Assembly: GCF_042648805.1 (NCBI RefSeq)
Contig: NZ_JBHRXZ010000022.1
Location: 930,001 to 994,000, forward strand
DNA from: Azomonas tarimensis
GTDB lineage: Bacteria > Pseudomonadota > Gammaproteobacteria > Pseudomonadales > Pseudomonadaceae
Length of the DNA: 64,000 nucleotides
Direction of reading: 5' to 3'
The position numbers and the translations under genes were made by a program. The notes beneath the pieces were generated by a model, which had not been told where the DNA came from, searched no databases, and saw only the letters and a list, made by a program, of their open reading frames with translations. Below are positions 9,848 through 18,788 of this stretch, one piece after another (position 1 is the first letter of the stretch; each line of letters starts with the position of its first letter).

Positions 9848-11014
9848 ATGCTCAATCTCTCCGCGACGGCGCGTGGCGCCTTGTTGCTCAGCGCATTACT
9901 GGCGGCCAGCGCGCCGGCTCTAGCCTTCCAGGACCCGACCGAGGTGCCCGCCGCCAGAAGCGAGCGGATGCTGACCAGCCCGATGACCGCCGTCACCAGC
10001 GTGGGCACGAAGACCATCGCGGTGGGCCAGCGTGGCCACATCGCCATTTCCGAGGATAACGGCCAGAGCTGGCGCCAGGCCCAGGTACCGGTCAGCAGCG
10101 ATCTGGTTGCCGTGTCCTTTCCCAGCGAAACGCACGGCTGGGCGGTGGGCCACGGGGGCGTGGTGCTGCACAGCGCCGACGGTGGCGAGACCTGGCAGAA
10201 ACAGCTGGACGGGCAGGAGGCGATTGGGCTGGTAAAGAACTTCTACTCGCCCAGTGGCCCGGGAGGAAGGGAAGTGGAGGAAGCCGCCATGTACCACGAG
10301 CGTGAAGAGATCCTGGTGAGCTATGGCGGCACCCAGGCGCTTATGGCGGTGCATTTTCTCAATGAAAGGGAAGGCTTCGTGGGAGGCCTGTTCAACCGTC
10401 TGTTCCATACCACCGACGGCGGTGCCACCTGGCAGCCCTGGCAGCACCGCATCGACAACCCCATGGAGCTGCACTTCTACGGCATCACCGCCGATGACGA
10501 GGCGGTGTACATCACCGGCGAGATGGGCATGGTCTGGCGCATGCGCCACGGCGAAGAGCACTTCGTCGAACGCCCGACCGGCTACGACGGCACCCTGTTC
10601 GGCTCGATTTCCAACGGCCGTTCGCTGGTCGCCTTCGGTATGCGCGGCAGCGTCTACCGGTCCCCGGATGCCGGCGACAGCTGGACGCGGGTCGATCTGG
10701 GCACCAATGCCGGCATCACCAGCGGCGCGGTGCTGCCGGGCGGCGTGATGCTGCTGGGCGCGCTCTCCGGAGAAGTCGTCCGCAGTGGCGACGGCGGGCG
10801 CAGCTTCCAGAGCCTGCAGCTCGATCGCAGCATGCCGTACTTCGGCCTGGCGGCGCGTGCCGATGGCCAGCTCACCCTGGTCGGCGCCGCGGGTGTCCAG
10901 CAGGAGGCGCTGGCGGTGGATGTGAAGACCGATACCGACAAGAGCGCCGTGGTGAAGAACGCCGGCACCAGCATGATCAAGCAATGGGGATCGAGCTATG
11001 GCTACACCAATTAA
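9848..11014 (+). CDS. Ycf48-like beta-propeller protein, exported
   Basis: 388 residues from the chosen start MLNLSATARGALLLSALLAA, which gives a clean signal peptide ending ASAPALAFQD and follows a CGAGGAA box. The frame is open to 9746, but the earlier residues are not signal-like. Repeated blades of the type DNGQSWRQ, DGGETWQK, DGGATWQP, DAGDSWTR and GDGGRSFQ match photosystem-II-assembly-factor/BNR propellers. Such proteins are commonly encoded beside RND pumps of this type in proteobacteria and probably act as periplasmic partners. The reading frame overlaps the start of the RND gene by 17 bases, which suggests translational coupling. Confidence 0.85.
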   Translation: MLNLSATARGALLLSALLAASAPALAFQDPTEVPAARSERMLTSPMTAVTSVGTKTIAVGQRGHIAISEDNGQSWRQAQVPVSSDLVAVSFPSETHGWAVGHGGVVLHSADGGETWQKQLDGQEAIGLVKNFYSPSGPGGREVEEAAMYHEREEILVSYGGTQALMAVHFLNEREGFVGGLFNRLFHTTDGGATWQPWQHRIDNPMELHFYGITADDEAVYITGEMGMVWRMRHGEEHFVERPTGYDGTLFGSISNGRSLVAFGMRGSVYRSPDAGDSWTRVDLGTNAGITSGAVLPGGVMLLGALSGEVVRSGDGGRSFQSLQLDRSMPYFGLAARADGQLTLVGAAGVQQEALAVDVKTDTDKSAVVKNAGTSMIKQWGSSYGYTN

Positions 11015-13472
11015 ACCGGCGCGGGTCGAGGTCGTCCGCGACCTCGAGGACTTCGACGAATCATCCGGCAGCCTGCTGGAGCGGATCATCTTCAACCATC
11101 GGCTGATGATCGTCCTGGCCTGCCTCTTGGTGACCCTGTTTCTCGGGTTCCAGATCCGCGATCTGCGCATCGCGGCCAGCTACGACAAGATGCTGCCCCA
11201 CAGCCACGAGTACATTCAGAACTTCCTGGAAAACCGTTCCGAGTTGCGCGGCTTTGGCGACTCCATCCGCATCGCGGTGGAGGCCCGCGAAGGCAACATC
11301 TTCGATGCCGAGTACCTGACCGAACTGGCCGCGATCAACGACGAGATCTTCCTGCTGCCGGGCGTGGACCGGCCCTGGATGAAGTCGATCTTCACGCCGG
11401 TGGTGCGCTGGACCGAGGTCACCGAGGAGGGCTTCACCGGCGGGCCGGTGCTGCCGCATGACTACGACGGTTCGGCACGGGCGATCCGCGATCTGCGCAT
11501 CAATATAGGTCGGGCTGACGTGGTCGGCAGCCTGGTGGCCCACGACTACCGCTCCAGCATGATCATCGTGCCGCTGCTCTCGACCGATGCCGAGGGCAAC
11601 CCGGTCGACTACGACCAGCTGTCCCGCGCGATCGAGGACATCCGCCAGCGCTACGCCGAGGGTCCGGACGCCAAGGTCAACATGTATGTCATCGGCTTCG
11701 CCAAGCTGATCGGCGACCTGATCGCCGGGCTGGAAAAGGTGATGCTGTTCTTCCTGGTCGCCGTGGCCATCGCCCTGGTGATCATCTACGTCTACACCCG
11801 CTGCATCCGCAGTACGCTGCTGGTGCTGGGCTGTTCGATCGTCGCGGTGATCTGGCAGCTCGGGCTGGTGGTGCTGATGGGCTATGACCTGGACCCGTTC
11901 TCGATGCTGGTGCCCTTCCTGGTGTTCGCCATCGGCGTGAGCCACGGCGCGCAGAAGATGAACGGCATCATGCAGGACATCGGCCGCGGCACCCACAAGC
12001 TGATCGCCGCACGCTTCACCTTCCGCCGGCTGTTTCTCGCCGGGATGACGGCGCTGCTGGCTGACGTGGTCGGCTTCGCGGTGCTGATGATCATCGACAT
12101 CCCGGTGATCCGCGAACTGGCGCTGACCGCCAGCGTCGGGGTCGGCGTGCTGATCTTCACCAACCTGATCCTGATTCCGGTGATGCTGTCCTACGTCGGC
12201 GTCTCGCCCAAGGCCGCCCAGCGTAGCCTGGCGGCCGAGCGTGGCGAGGGTAGCGGCAGTCGTGGCGTGGGCAACCGGCTCTGGGGTGGACTGGCGCACT
12301 TCACCGAGCGGCGCTATGCCGTGACGGTGATCCTCGTCTCCGCGGCGCTCGGCGTGTGGGGCTTTGCCACCTCGCTGCAGCTGCAGGTGGGCGATCTGGA
12401 TGCCGGCGCACCGGAGCTTCGCCCGGACTCGCGCTACAACCTGGACAATGCCTTCATCACCTCGCACTACGGCATTTCCAGCGACGTCTTCGCGGTGATG
12501 GTGCGCACCCCGGACGATGGCTGCCGCGCCTACGAAACCCTGGTCGAAGTGGACCGCCTGGGCTGGGAACTGGCGCAGGTGCCTGGCGTGCAGCGCACCG
12601 TGTCGCTGGCCGACACCGTCCGCGGCTACACCGCCGGGATGTTCGAGGGCAATCCGAAGTGGGCGACCATCAGCGACAACCAGGGGATTCTCGATGCGCA
12701 GATCGGCAACGCGGTGTCCTGGAACTCCGAGTTCCTCAACACCAGCTGCAACCTGACCCCGGTGCTGGCGTATCTCTCCGACCACAAGGCCGACACACTC
12801 GACCGGGTGCTCGGCGTTGCCCAGCGCTTCGCCGAGGAGCACAGCACTGATGATCGCCAGTTCCTGCTGGCCGCCGGCAACGCCGGGGTCGATGCCGCGA
12901 CCAACCAGGTGGTACGTGAAGCCAACCGCAAGATGCTGCTGTACGTCTACGCGGCGGTGGCGCTGCTGTGCCTGATCACCTTCCGCAGCTGGCGTGCGGT
13001 GGTGGTGGCGCTGGTGCCGCTGATCATCACCTCGATTCTTGCCGAGGCGCTGATGGTGCACCTGAACATGGGCATGAAGGTGGCGACCCTGCCGGTGGTG
13101 GCCCTGGGCGTGGGAATCGGCGTGGACTACGCGATTTACCTGCTGAGTACCCAGCTGGCCTTCCAGCGCACCGGGATGAGCGTCGCCGAGGCCTACCGCA
13201 AGGCGCTGTCCACGACGGGCAAGGTGGTCGCCCTGGTCGGCGTGACCCTCGCCGCCGGCGTCATCACCTGGGTCTGGTCGCCGATCAAGTTCCAGGCCGA
13301 CATGGGCGTGCTGCTGACCTTCATGTTCGTCTGGAACATGCTCGGTGCGCTGACGCTGGTGCCGGCACTGTCCCACTTCCTGCTTCAGGGTGAATCGCGG
13401 CGCGCCATGCTGCACGCCGAATCCGAGCAGACCCCCGACAACAACAATGCGGTCGCCGGAGGCCAGATCTGA
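10998..13472 (+). CDS. RND/MMPL-family membrane transporter
   Basis: 824 residues. A first membrane span (LMIVLACLLVTLFLGFQI, near residue 35) precedes a large periplasmic loop. A block of spans follows (LIAGLEKVMLFFLVAVAIAL, LLVLGCSIVAVIWQLGLVVL, FSMLVPFLVFAIGVSHG, LFLAGMTALLADVVGFAVLM), and the pattern repeats in the C-terminal half (MLLYVYAAVALLCLITF and VATLPVVALGVGIGVDYAIY). This is the usual twelve-span RND arrangement of the MMPL/hydrophobe exporter branch. With DUF1302, DUF1329 and the propeller it likely forms an envelope system for a hydrophobic substrate. Direction of transport cannot be told. Its stop overlaps the next gene (TGATG). Confidence 0.9.
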   Translation: MATPIKPARVEVVRDLEDFDESSGSLLERIIFNHRLMIVLACLLVTLFLGFQIRDLRIAASYDKMLPHSHEYIQNFLENRSELRGFGDSIRIAVEAREGNIFDAEYLTELAAINDEIFLLPGVDRPWMKSIFTPVVRWTEVTEEGFTGGPVLPHDYDGSARAIRDLRINIGRADVVGSLVAHDYRSSMIIVPLLSTDAEGNPVDYDQLSRAIEDIRQRYAEGPDAKVNMYVIGFAKLIGDLIAGLEKVMLFFLVAVAIALVIIYVYTRCIRSTLLVLGCSIVAVIWQLGLVVLMGYDLDPFSMLVPFLVFAIGVSHGAQKMNGIMQDIGRGTHKLIAARFTFRRLFLAGMTALLADVVGFAVLMIIDIPVIRELALTASVGVGVLIFTNLILIPVMLSYVGVSPKAAQRSLAAERGEGSGSRGVGNRLWGGLAHFTERRYAVTVILVSAALGVWGFATSLQLQVGDLDAGAPELRPDSRYNLDNAFITSHYGISSDVFAVMVRTPDDGCRAYETLVEVDRLGWELAQVPGVQRTVSLADTVRGYTAGMFEGNPKWATISDNQGILDAQIGNAVSWNSEFLNTSCNLTPVLAYLSDHKADTLDRVLGVAQRFAEEHSTDDRQFLLAAGNAGVDAATNQVVREANRKMLLYVYAAVALLCLITFRSWRAVVVALVPLIITSILAEALMVHLNMGMKVATLPVVALGVGIGVDYAIYLLSTQLAFQRTGMSVAEAYRKALSTTGKVVALVGVTLAAGVITWVWSPIKFQADMGVLLTFMFVWNMLGALTLVPALSHFLLQGESRRAMLHAESEQTPDNNNAVAGGQI

Positions 13473-14272
13473 TGAAACGACTACAAGACAAGGTGGCACT
13501 GGTCATAGGTGCCGACAGCCGGGACAACATGGGCCAGGACATCGCCCGCCGCTTCGCCGAGGAAGGCGCGCGGCTGGTGATCTCCGGACGCAACCGGGAG
13601 GAGATGGCCCGTTTCGCCGAAGAGGTGGGCGGCACCCCTGTCAGCTGCGACATCACCTCCAAGGCCGAGCTGCGGGCGGCCGTGGCCCATGCCAGGGAAT
13701 GGGGCGGACGACTCGATATCGCCGTCAATTGCGCCGGCTGGGGCCTGACCCAGGGCTTCCTGGAAACTGGCGAGGATGAACTGGAGAAGATGATCGCGCT
13801 GCAGTTCAAGGGGCCGTTCATGTTTCTGCAGGCGGTGATCGAAGGCATGGAGCAGGGCGGTTCGATCATCCAGATCAGCTCCGCCACTACCCGTGCGGTG
13901 ATCGAGAACTATGCCGCCTACATCGGCACCAAGGGTGGCATCGACCATGTGGTGCGCTGCGTGGCCAATGAATTCGGCACTCGCGGCATCCGTGCCAACT
14001 GCATCTCCCCAGGGCTTACCGAAACGCCGATGACCGCCGAGGCCATGGCCACCCCGGGCGTGCGCGAATGCTTCACGGCCCGCTACCCGCTTGGCCGCAT
14101 CGGCACCAAGGCGGACATCGCGGCGGCCGCGGTCTGGCTGGCCAGTGACGAGTGCTTTATGACCGGCGAGAACCTGCAGGTCAACGGCGGCTTGCTGCTG
14201 CGCGGCAACCCCACCGGCGCGGATGTGGGCGCGGCGGTGGAGCGGGCCCTGGCGGCCAAGGCCAACGGCTGA
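13472..14272 (+). CDS. SDR-family oxidoreductase with divergent nucleotide-binding motif
   Basis: 266 residues. It is a short-chain dehydrogenase/reductase by fold: the catalytic region SSATTRAVIENYAAYIGTKG gives Ser, Tyr and Lys at the usual spacing, and VNGGLLLRGN closes the core. The N-terminal motif is unusual, GADSRDNMGQ in place of TGxxxGxG, and NCAGWGL replaces NNAG. The same deviations occur in the paralogue at 43051, so this is a real subfamily and not damage. It overlaps the RND gene stop by four bases. Substrate unknown, probably a ring alcohol/ketone. Confidence 0.88.
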   Translation: MKRLQDKVALVIGADSRDNMGQDIARRFAEEGARLVISGRNREEMARFAEEVGGTPVSCDITSKAELRAAVAHAREWGGRLDIAVNCAGWGLTQGFLETGEDELEKMIALQFKGPFMFLQAVIEGMEQGGSIIQISSATTRAVIENYAAYIGTKGGIDHVVRCVANEFGTRGIRANCISPGLTETPMTAEAMATPGVRECFTARYPLGRIGTKADIAAAAVWLASDECFMTGENLQVNGGLLLRGNPTGADVGAAVERALAAKANG

Positions 14273-14284
14273 GGAGAACGGCGG

Positions 14285-15070
14285 ATGAGCGGGCAGGAAA
14301 CGGCTGACAAACAAACCGGCAGGATTGATTGCGTGTTGATCGCCGCCGGCAAGTACCACGACATCGATTTCGCTCGACTGGAGCTCCTCAAGCTGCTGGG
14401 CGAGAACGAGCGTATCCGGGTGCGGGTGTTCGAGGATTATTCTGACCTTGAGGCCATCCGGACGGCGCGCTTTCTGGTCACCTACACCTGCGAGGTGATT
14501 CCTTCCGAAGCCGAGCAGCAGGCGCTGCGCCAGTGGGTGGAGGGGGGCGGGCGCTGGTATGCGCTGCACGGCACCAATTCCATCCTGCAGTTTCTCGACA
14601 ACGGCCTGGTGGATACCCCTGACGGCGCCCCGGCGTTCATGGAACTGCTCGGCTCGCAGTTCGCCTCGCACCCCCCGATCGAGCCGTTTCGCGTGGACGT
14701 GGCGCAGCCGGAGCACCCGCTGGTGGCCGGCATCGAGCCCTTCGAGGTGAACGACGAACGCTACCTGATGGACATGAAGGCCGAGGTGGAGGTGCTGCTG
14801 GACACCGAATTCGAGGGCGAGACCCCTGGATTCGTCCGCGACCGCTGGCACAAGCAGCGCCACCCGGTGCTCTACCTGCGACGCCTGGGCGAAGGGGCGG
14901 TGCTCTACCTCACCCTCGGCCACTGCCGGGGACATTACGACCTTCGCCCGCTGATGGACTTCTGGCCCCAGGTGGACCGCTGCGCCTGGGACTCACCGGT
15001 CTTCTACGACCTGCTGCGCCGTGGCCTGAACTGGGCGGCACGGCTCGACGACGAGCAACAGCAAGCCTGA
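14285..15070 (+). CDS. ThuA-like domain protein
   Basis: 261 residues. The order of segments fits the ThuA/class-I glutamine-amidotransferase-like fold: IDCVLIAAGKYHDIDFARLE, FLVTYTCEVIPSEAEQQALR, WVEGGGRWYALHGTNSILQ, HPLVAGIEPFEVNDERYLMD and LYLTLGHCRGHYD. ThuA domains are best known from trehalose/sugar utilisation but occur in many catabolic clusters without assigned activity. It is 12 bases after the SDR in an apparent operon. The actual reaction here is unknown. Confidence 0.75.
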   Translation: MSGQETADKQTGRIDCVLIAAGKYHDIDFARLELLKLLGENERIRVRVFEDYSDLEAIRTARFLVTYTCEVIPSEAEQQALRQWVEGGGRWYALHGTNSILQFLDNGLVDTPDGAPAFMELLGSQFASHPPIEPFRVDVAQPEHPLVAGIEPFEVNDERYLMDMKAEVEVLLDTEFEGETPGFVRDRWHKQRHPVLYLRRLGEGAVLYLTLGHCRGHYDLRPLMDFWPQVDRCAWDSPVFYDLLRRGLNWAARLDDEQQQA

Positions 15071-15112
15071 CGGCGCCTGGCGTCGCTACAACCACAAGAA
15101 GAGGAAACACAC

Positions 15113-15871
15113 ATGGATCTCGGACTGCGTGGCAAGAAAGTGATCATCAACGGCGGCAGCCGCGGCATCGGCCGCCGGGCACTTGAAATGTACGCCGATG
15201 AGGGCTGCGACATCGCCTTTTTCTCCCGTGATGCCGGGCGCGTCGCCGACACCGTCAAGGTACTCAAGGACAAGGGCGTGCAGGCCTTCGGCGATGCCTT
15301 CGACATGAACGACGGCGCGGCCTACGAGGCCTGGCTGAAGGATGCCGCCGAGCGCCTGGGCGGCTGCGACATCTTCATCCACAACGCCAGCTCGTCCGGC
15401 GCCCAGGGCACCATGGACTGGGAGATGAGCTTCCGCCTGGACATGATGGGCGCCGTCACCGGCTGCCAGACCCTGGAGGAAGCGCTGTCCGGTGGGGATG
15501 GTGGTTCGGTGATCCTGATGTCGAGCACCGCGGCGGTGGAAACCTTCATCTACCCGCAAGCGTTCAACGCCATCAAGGCGGCGATCATCACCTACGGCAA
15601 GCAGCTCTCCGAGCTATGGGCGCCGAAGAACATCCGCGTCAACATGCTCTCCCCCGGCCCGACCGAGTACCCCGGCGGCAACTGGTCGGCGATCAAGGAC
15701 GCCATGCCGGAACTGTACGAAAAGACCTTGTCGGAGATCCCCATGGGCCGTTTCGGCAGCGTCGACGACATCGCCCGGGCCATGGTCTTCCTGTCCAGCC
15801 CCATGTCGGCCTATACCACCGGGACCAACCTGGTGATCGATGGCGGCTTCACCAAGCGCGTCCAGTTCTGA
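15113..15871 (+). CDS. SDR-family protein with Phe in place of the catalytic Tyr
   Basis: 252 residues with a normal cofactor motif (INGGSRGIGRRALEMYADEG) and an NASSSGAQ stretch after strand four. At the active site the sequence is SSTAAVETFIYPQAFNAIKA. The residue at the Tyr position of YxxxK, 13 after the catalytic serine, is Phe (codon TTC), while Lys is kept. A nearby Tyr four residues earlier could not take the role without a shift. It may be inactive, use different chemistry, or be a decarboxylase/dehydratase-like SDR. It lies between the ThuA-like gene and the GST, in the same orientation. Confidence 0.82.
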   Translation: MDLGLRGKKVIINGGSRGIGRRALEMYADEGCDIAFFSRDAGRVADTVKVLKDKGVQAFGDAFDMNDGAAYEAWLKDAAERLGGCDIFIHNASSSGAQGTMDWEMSFRLDMMGAVTGCQTLEEALSGGDGGSVILMSSTAAVETFIYPQAFNAIKAAIITYGKQLSELWAPKNIRVNMLSPGPTEYPGGNWSAIKDAMPELYEKTLSEIPMGRFGSVDDIARAMVFLSSPMSAYTTGTNLVIDGGFTKRVQF

Positions 15872-15886
15872 GCAAAGGAGCCAGCC

Positions 15887-16507
15887 ATGAAGCTCTACAG
15901 TTCGATCGGCCCCAATCCCCGCCTGGTACGGATGTTTCTCGCTGAAAAGGGCGTGGAGCTGCCGGTGGAGCAGGTGGACATCATGGCTGGCGTCAACCGT
16001 CAGCCAGCATTCCTTGCGCTCAACCCACTGGGGACCACGCCGGTGCTGGAGGTCGACGGCGGGCTTTGCATCGCCGAAACCACCGCTATCTGCGAATACC
16101 TGGAAGAGCGCTTCCCGACGCCGCGCCTGATCGGCAGCACCCTGGCCGAACGGGCCGAAACCCGCATGTGGTGGCGGCGGGTCGATCAGGCCGTCGTGCA
16201 ACCCTTGACCGCGGGCTTTCGCGCCGCCGAAGGCTACGGCATGTTCAAGGACCGGGTGCGCTGCTACCCGAGCGCAGCCGACGAGTTCAAGGCTGCCGCC
16301 CGGGAGGGGCTGATCTGGCTGGATGGGCAGATCGGCTCAGGCCCGTTCATCTGCGGTGAGCGGCTGACCGTCGTCGATTTGCTGCTGGTCTGTTTCGTGG
16401 AGTTCGGCGCGCTGGTGGGGCAACCCCTCGACAGCGAGGCCTGCCCCGGCCTGGCCCGCTGGCTGGATGGGATGAACACACGCCAGAGCGTGGCCGAAAC
16501 CCGCTAG
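15887..16507 (+). CDS. Glutathione S-transferase family protein
   Basis: 206 residues. An N-terminal thioredoxin-like domain (MKLYSSIGPNPRLVRMFLAE, then LNPLGTTPVLEVDGG with the cis-Pro, and AETTAICEYLEERFP) is followed by a helical C-terminal domain (WLDGQIGSGPFICGERLTVV). GSTs in catabolic clusters add or remove glutathione, isomerise double bonds, or open epoxides. It starts 15 bases after the SDR stop behind an AAAGGAG box and is the last gene before a REP-containing gap. Confidence 0.88.
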   Translation: MKLYSSIGPNPRLVRMFLAEKGVELPVEQVDIMAGVNRQPAFLALNPLGTTPVLEVDGGLCIAETTAICEYLEERFPTPRLIGSTLAERAETRMWWRRVDQAVVQPLTAGFRAAEGYGMFKDRVRCYPSAADEFKAAAREGLIWLDGQIGSGPFICGERLTVVDLLLVCFVEFGALVGQPLDSEACPGLARWLDGMNTRQSVAETR

Positions 16508-16568
16508 TGTCGCCGGGTGCGCCGGGGCATTGTTTTCGCACCACAAAGGTCTGAGCAGCACCAGACCC

Positions 16569-16632
16569 GTAGGAATGGTCTCGACCGCGAGCCGGACCAG
16601 GGGGGCGTCTTCGCGGCTAAAGCCGCTCCTAC
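16569..16632. repeat. REP-type inverted pair
   Basis: GTAGGAATGGTCTCGACC at the left and the stronger TCGCGGCTAAAGCCGCTCC half at the right (ending CTAC) form an inverted pair of the Pseudomonas REP type. A further small hairpin, GCGGCTTGAGCCGC, lies just downstream near 16666-16679. It sits in the gap between the GST gene and an SDR gene and may stabilise or attenuate the transcript. Confidence 0.6.
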
Positions 16633-16741
16633 AAAAACCCGGCGCAGCGCCGACCCTGTGGGGCGCGGCTTGAGCCGCGAATGATCGATACCTGATTTCA
16701 CTGCTGTTGCACGAATAACAACCTACAAGAAGGATCGCAGC

Positions 16742-17494
16742 ATGCAATTTCAAGACAAGGTGGTACTGGTCACCGGCGCCGCTGGCGGCATCGGTGCCGG
16801 CACCGCGGCGGCCTTCGCCCGCGAGGGCGCGAAGGTGATGCTGGCGGACATCGACGCCGATCAGGGCGGGCAGCGCGTCGCCGAGGTCGAGGCCGCCGGC
16901 GGGCAGGCCGCCTTTCGCCGCTGCGATGTCAGCAAGTCCGAGGATATGCGCGCCCTGGTCGAAGAGACCATCGCCCGCTTCGGCCGCCTGGACATCCTGC
17001 ATAACAATGCCGGCATCAGTGGCGGCACCGACTTCACCGCCGACATCAGCGAGGACGACTGGGACCGTGTCATCGCCATCAACCTCAAGGGCGTCTGGCT
17101 CGGCCTGAAGTACGCCATCCCGCCGATGCTGGAGCAGGGCGGAGGGGTCATCGTCAACACCGCCTCGGCGCTGGCGCTCACCGTGCTGCCCGGCTCTGCT
17201 CACTACAACGCCACCAAGCACGCGGTGGCCGGGCTGACGAAAACCGCCGCCACCGAATACGCTCGCCACAGCATCCGCATCAACGCCGTCTGCCCCGGAG
17301 TGATTCGCACGGCCATGCTGCAAAACGCACCGAATCTGGCGGAGCTGGAGCCCAGGCTACTGGCGCTGCATCCGGCTGGCCGCCTGGGTGAGGTGGAGGA
17401 GGTGGTCAATGCGGTGCTCTGGCTCGCCTCCGATGGCGCTTCCTTCATGCACGGTAGCCTGATGACCGTGGACGGCGGCTGGACTGCCGCCTGA
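16742..17494 (+). CDS. SDR-family oxidoreductase (classical)
   Basis: 250 residues with all classical signatures: LVTGAAGGIGAGTAAAFARE, HNNAGISGG, NTASALALTVLPGSAHYNAT followed by Lys (Ser-Tyr-Lys set), and VNAVCPGVIRT-type substrate-loop context. It is NAD(P)-linked, probably NAD because an Asp (LADIDAD) ends strand two. Its leader has an AATAACAA motif (16714-16721) followed by AAGGA. It follows a REP pair, so it may begin a sub-transcript. The alcohol substrate is unknown. Confidence 0.9.
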   Translation: MQFQDKVVLVTGAAGGIGAGTAAAFAREGAKVMLADIDADQGGQRVAEVEAAGGQAAFRRCDVSKSEDMRALVEETIARFGRLDILHNNAGISGGTDFTADISEDDWDRVIAINLKGVWLGLKYAIPPMLEQGGGVIVNTASALALTVLPGSAHYNATKHAVAGLTKTAATEYARHSIRINAVCPGVIRTAMLQNAPNLAELEPRLLALHPAGRLGEVEEVVNAVLWLASDGASFMHGSLMTVDGGWTAA

Positions 17495-17566
17495 CGCCGA
17501 CGGGCGAGGTTGTTGTCGGTCCTCGGCCGCGACCACGTCCTGCAGCTCCTAATTCGAGGTCTGTGC

Positions 17567-18742
17567 ATGAACGGCATCTGGTTGAAGATTGTCCTGGTGT
17601 ATCTGTTCGGCCTGGCGGCCACTTCGCCGTTGGGCATGATGGGGCCACTGGTTGGGGACATTCAGCGGCACTTCATGGTGGACAGTCAGGCCGTGGGCAT
17701 CGCGCTTGCCGGGCAGCTGTTGCCGCTGGCCTTCGCCGGGCTGGCGATGGGCTGGCTGATCGACCGGCTCGGCCCGCGGCGGCTGCTTTGCATCGGCGTG
17801 CTGCTGATGGCGCTGGGCGCACTGGCCAATGCCTGGACCGGTCACTTTGCGGTATTTCGCGGCGCCTTGCTGCTGCAGGGGCTGGCGCTGGTGGCGCTGC
17901 TCACCTCCGGCCAGAGCCTGCTGATGATCATGACTGACGGTCGTCGGCAGGTTCAGGCGCTGACCCTGTGGTCCACGGTGGCGCCGGTGGGTTACGCGGT
18001 TGGCGCGGTGCTGGTGTCGTTTTTTGCCGGGAGCGGGCAATGGCAGTCGGCATTCCAGGTCCACGGCGTGGCCTTGCTGGTCCTTGGCGTGGCCAGCCTG
18101 CTGCTGCCGCGGATCCGCATGACCCTGGCCGCCGGCCATTTCCGCGCGGTGTTGCGCAATCGCGGGGTGCTGCGCTTCGGTCTTGGCCTGAGCCTGGCCT
18201 CATTGGCCGGTGTGGGCACCAACGTGATCGGTGCGCTCTATCTGAACCAGGTGCATGGCGTTTCGCCGGGCCTGAGCGCGCAGATCATGGCCGTGGCCAG
18301 CCTGTCGGGGATCATCGGCAGCGTAGTGGCAGGCGTGCTGCTGGCCCGTGGCGTGGGCGGGCGCACCGCCGGAGCGCTGATCGCCTTGATCGCCGTGTGC
18401 GGCGGGGCCGCTTTCTATGTGCCCTGGGGCGTGCTGCCCGTCGCGCTGGCGGGCGCCATCGCCCAGCAGGTCGCCATGGGCGGCTTCATCGCCGTGACCT
18501 ATTCGCTGCTGCCCCGGGTCTTGCCCGACCCCGGCATGTCCGGCACCGCGGTCGGCATGGTCGGGCAGATCACCGGCCTTGGCGCCACGGCGGCGGCCCC
18601 CTTGTTCCTGACTGTGCTGGCCCTGGGCCAGTGGCGCTACCTACTGGCGCTGGTCGCCCTGGCCTGGGCGGCCAGCCTGCTGCTGATGCCTTCGGCCCGG
18701 GCGGCCATGCCTGGCGCGGGGGAAGCCGTCGCCGCCGCCTGA
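17567..18742 (+). CDS. MFS transporter
   Basis: 391 residues with about twelve hydrophobic segments, beginning IWLKIVLVYLFGLAATSPLG and including a WLIDRLGPRRLLCIG loop 2-3 signature of the major facilitator superfamily. It is an inner-membrane secondary transporter, probably for import of the substrate or export of an intermediate. The frame can be opened from a TTG at 17510, but the ATG at 17567 follows a CGAGG box and puts the first span at the N-terminus. It is between an SDR and a medium-chain reductase in the same direction. Confidence 0.88.
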   Translation: MNGIWLKIVLVYLFGLAATSPLGMMGPLVGDIQRHFMVDSQAVGIALAGQLLPLAFAGLAMGWLIDRLGPRRLLCIGVLLMALGALANAWTGHFAVFRGALLLQGLALVALLTSGQSLLMIMTDGRRQVQALTLWSTVAPVGYAVGAVLVSFFAGSGQWQSAFQVHGVALLVLGVASLLLPRIRMTLAAGHFRAVLRNRGVLRFGLGLSLASLAGVGTNVIGALYLNQVHGVSPGLSAQIMAVASLSGIIGSVVAGVLLARGVGGRTAGALIALIAVCGGAAFYVPWGVLPVALAGAIAQQVAMGGFIAVTYSLLPRVLPDPGMSGTAVGMVGQITGLGATAAAPLFLTVLALGQWRYLLALVALAWAASLLLMPSARAAMPGAGEAVAAA

Positions 18743-18788
18743 GCATCTGCGCAGCCCATGACCCGATAACAACAAGAGGACGACACCC

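Noticed and set aside
17510..17566. A TTG start at 17510 for the MFS transporter
   Set aside because: It adds 19 residues before the first membrane span without a ribosome-binding site; the ATG at 17567 has CGAGG upstream.
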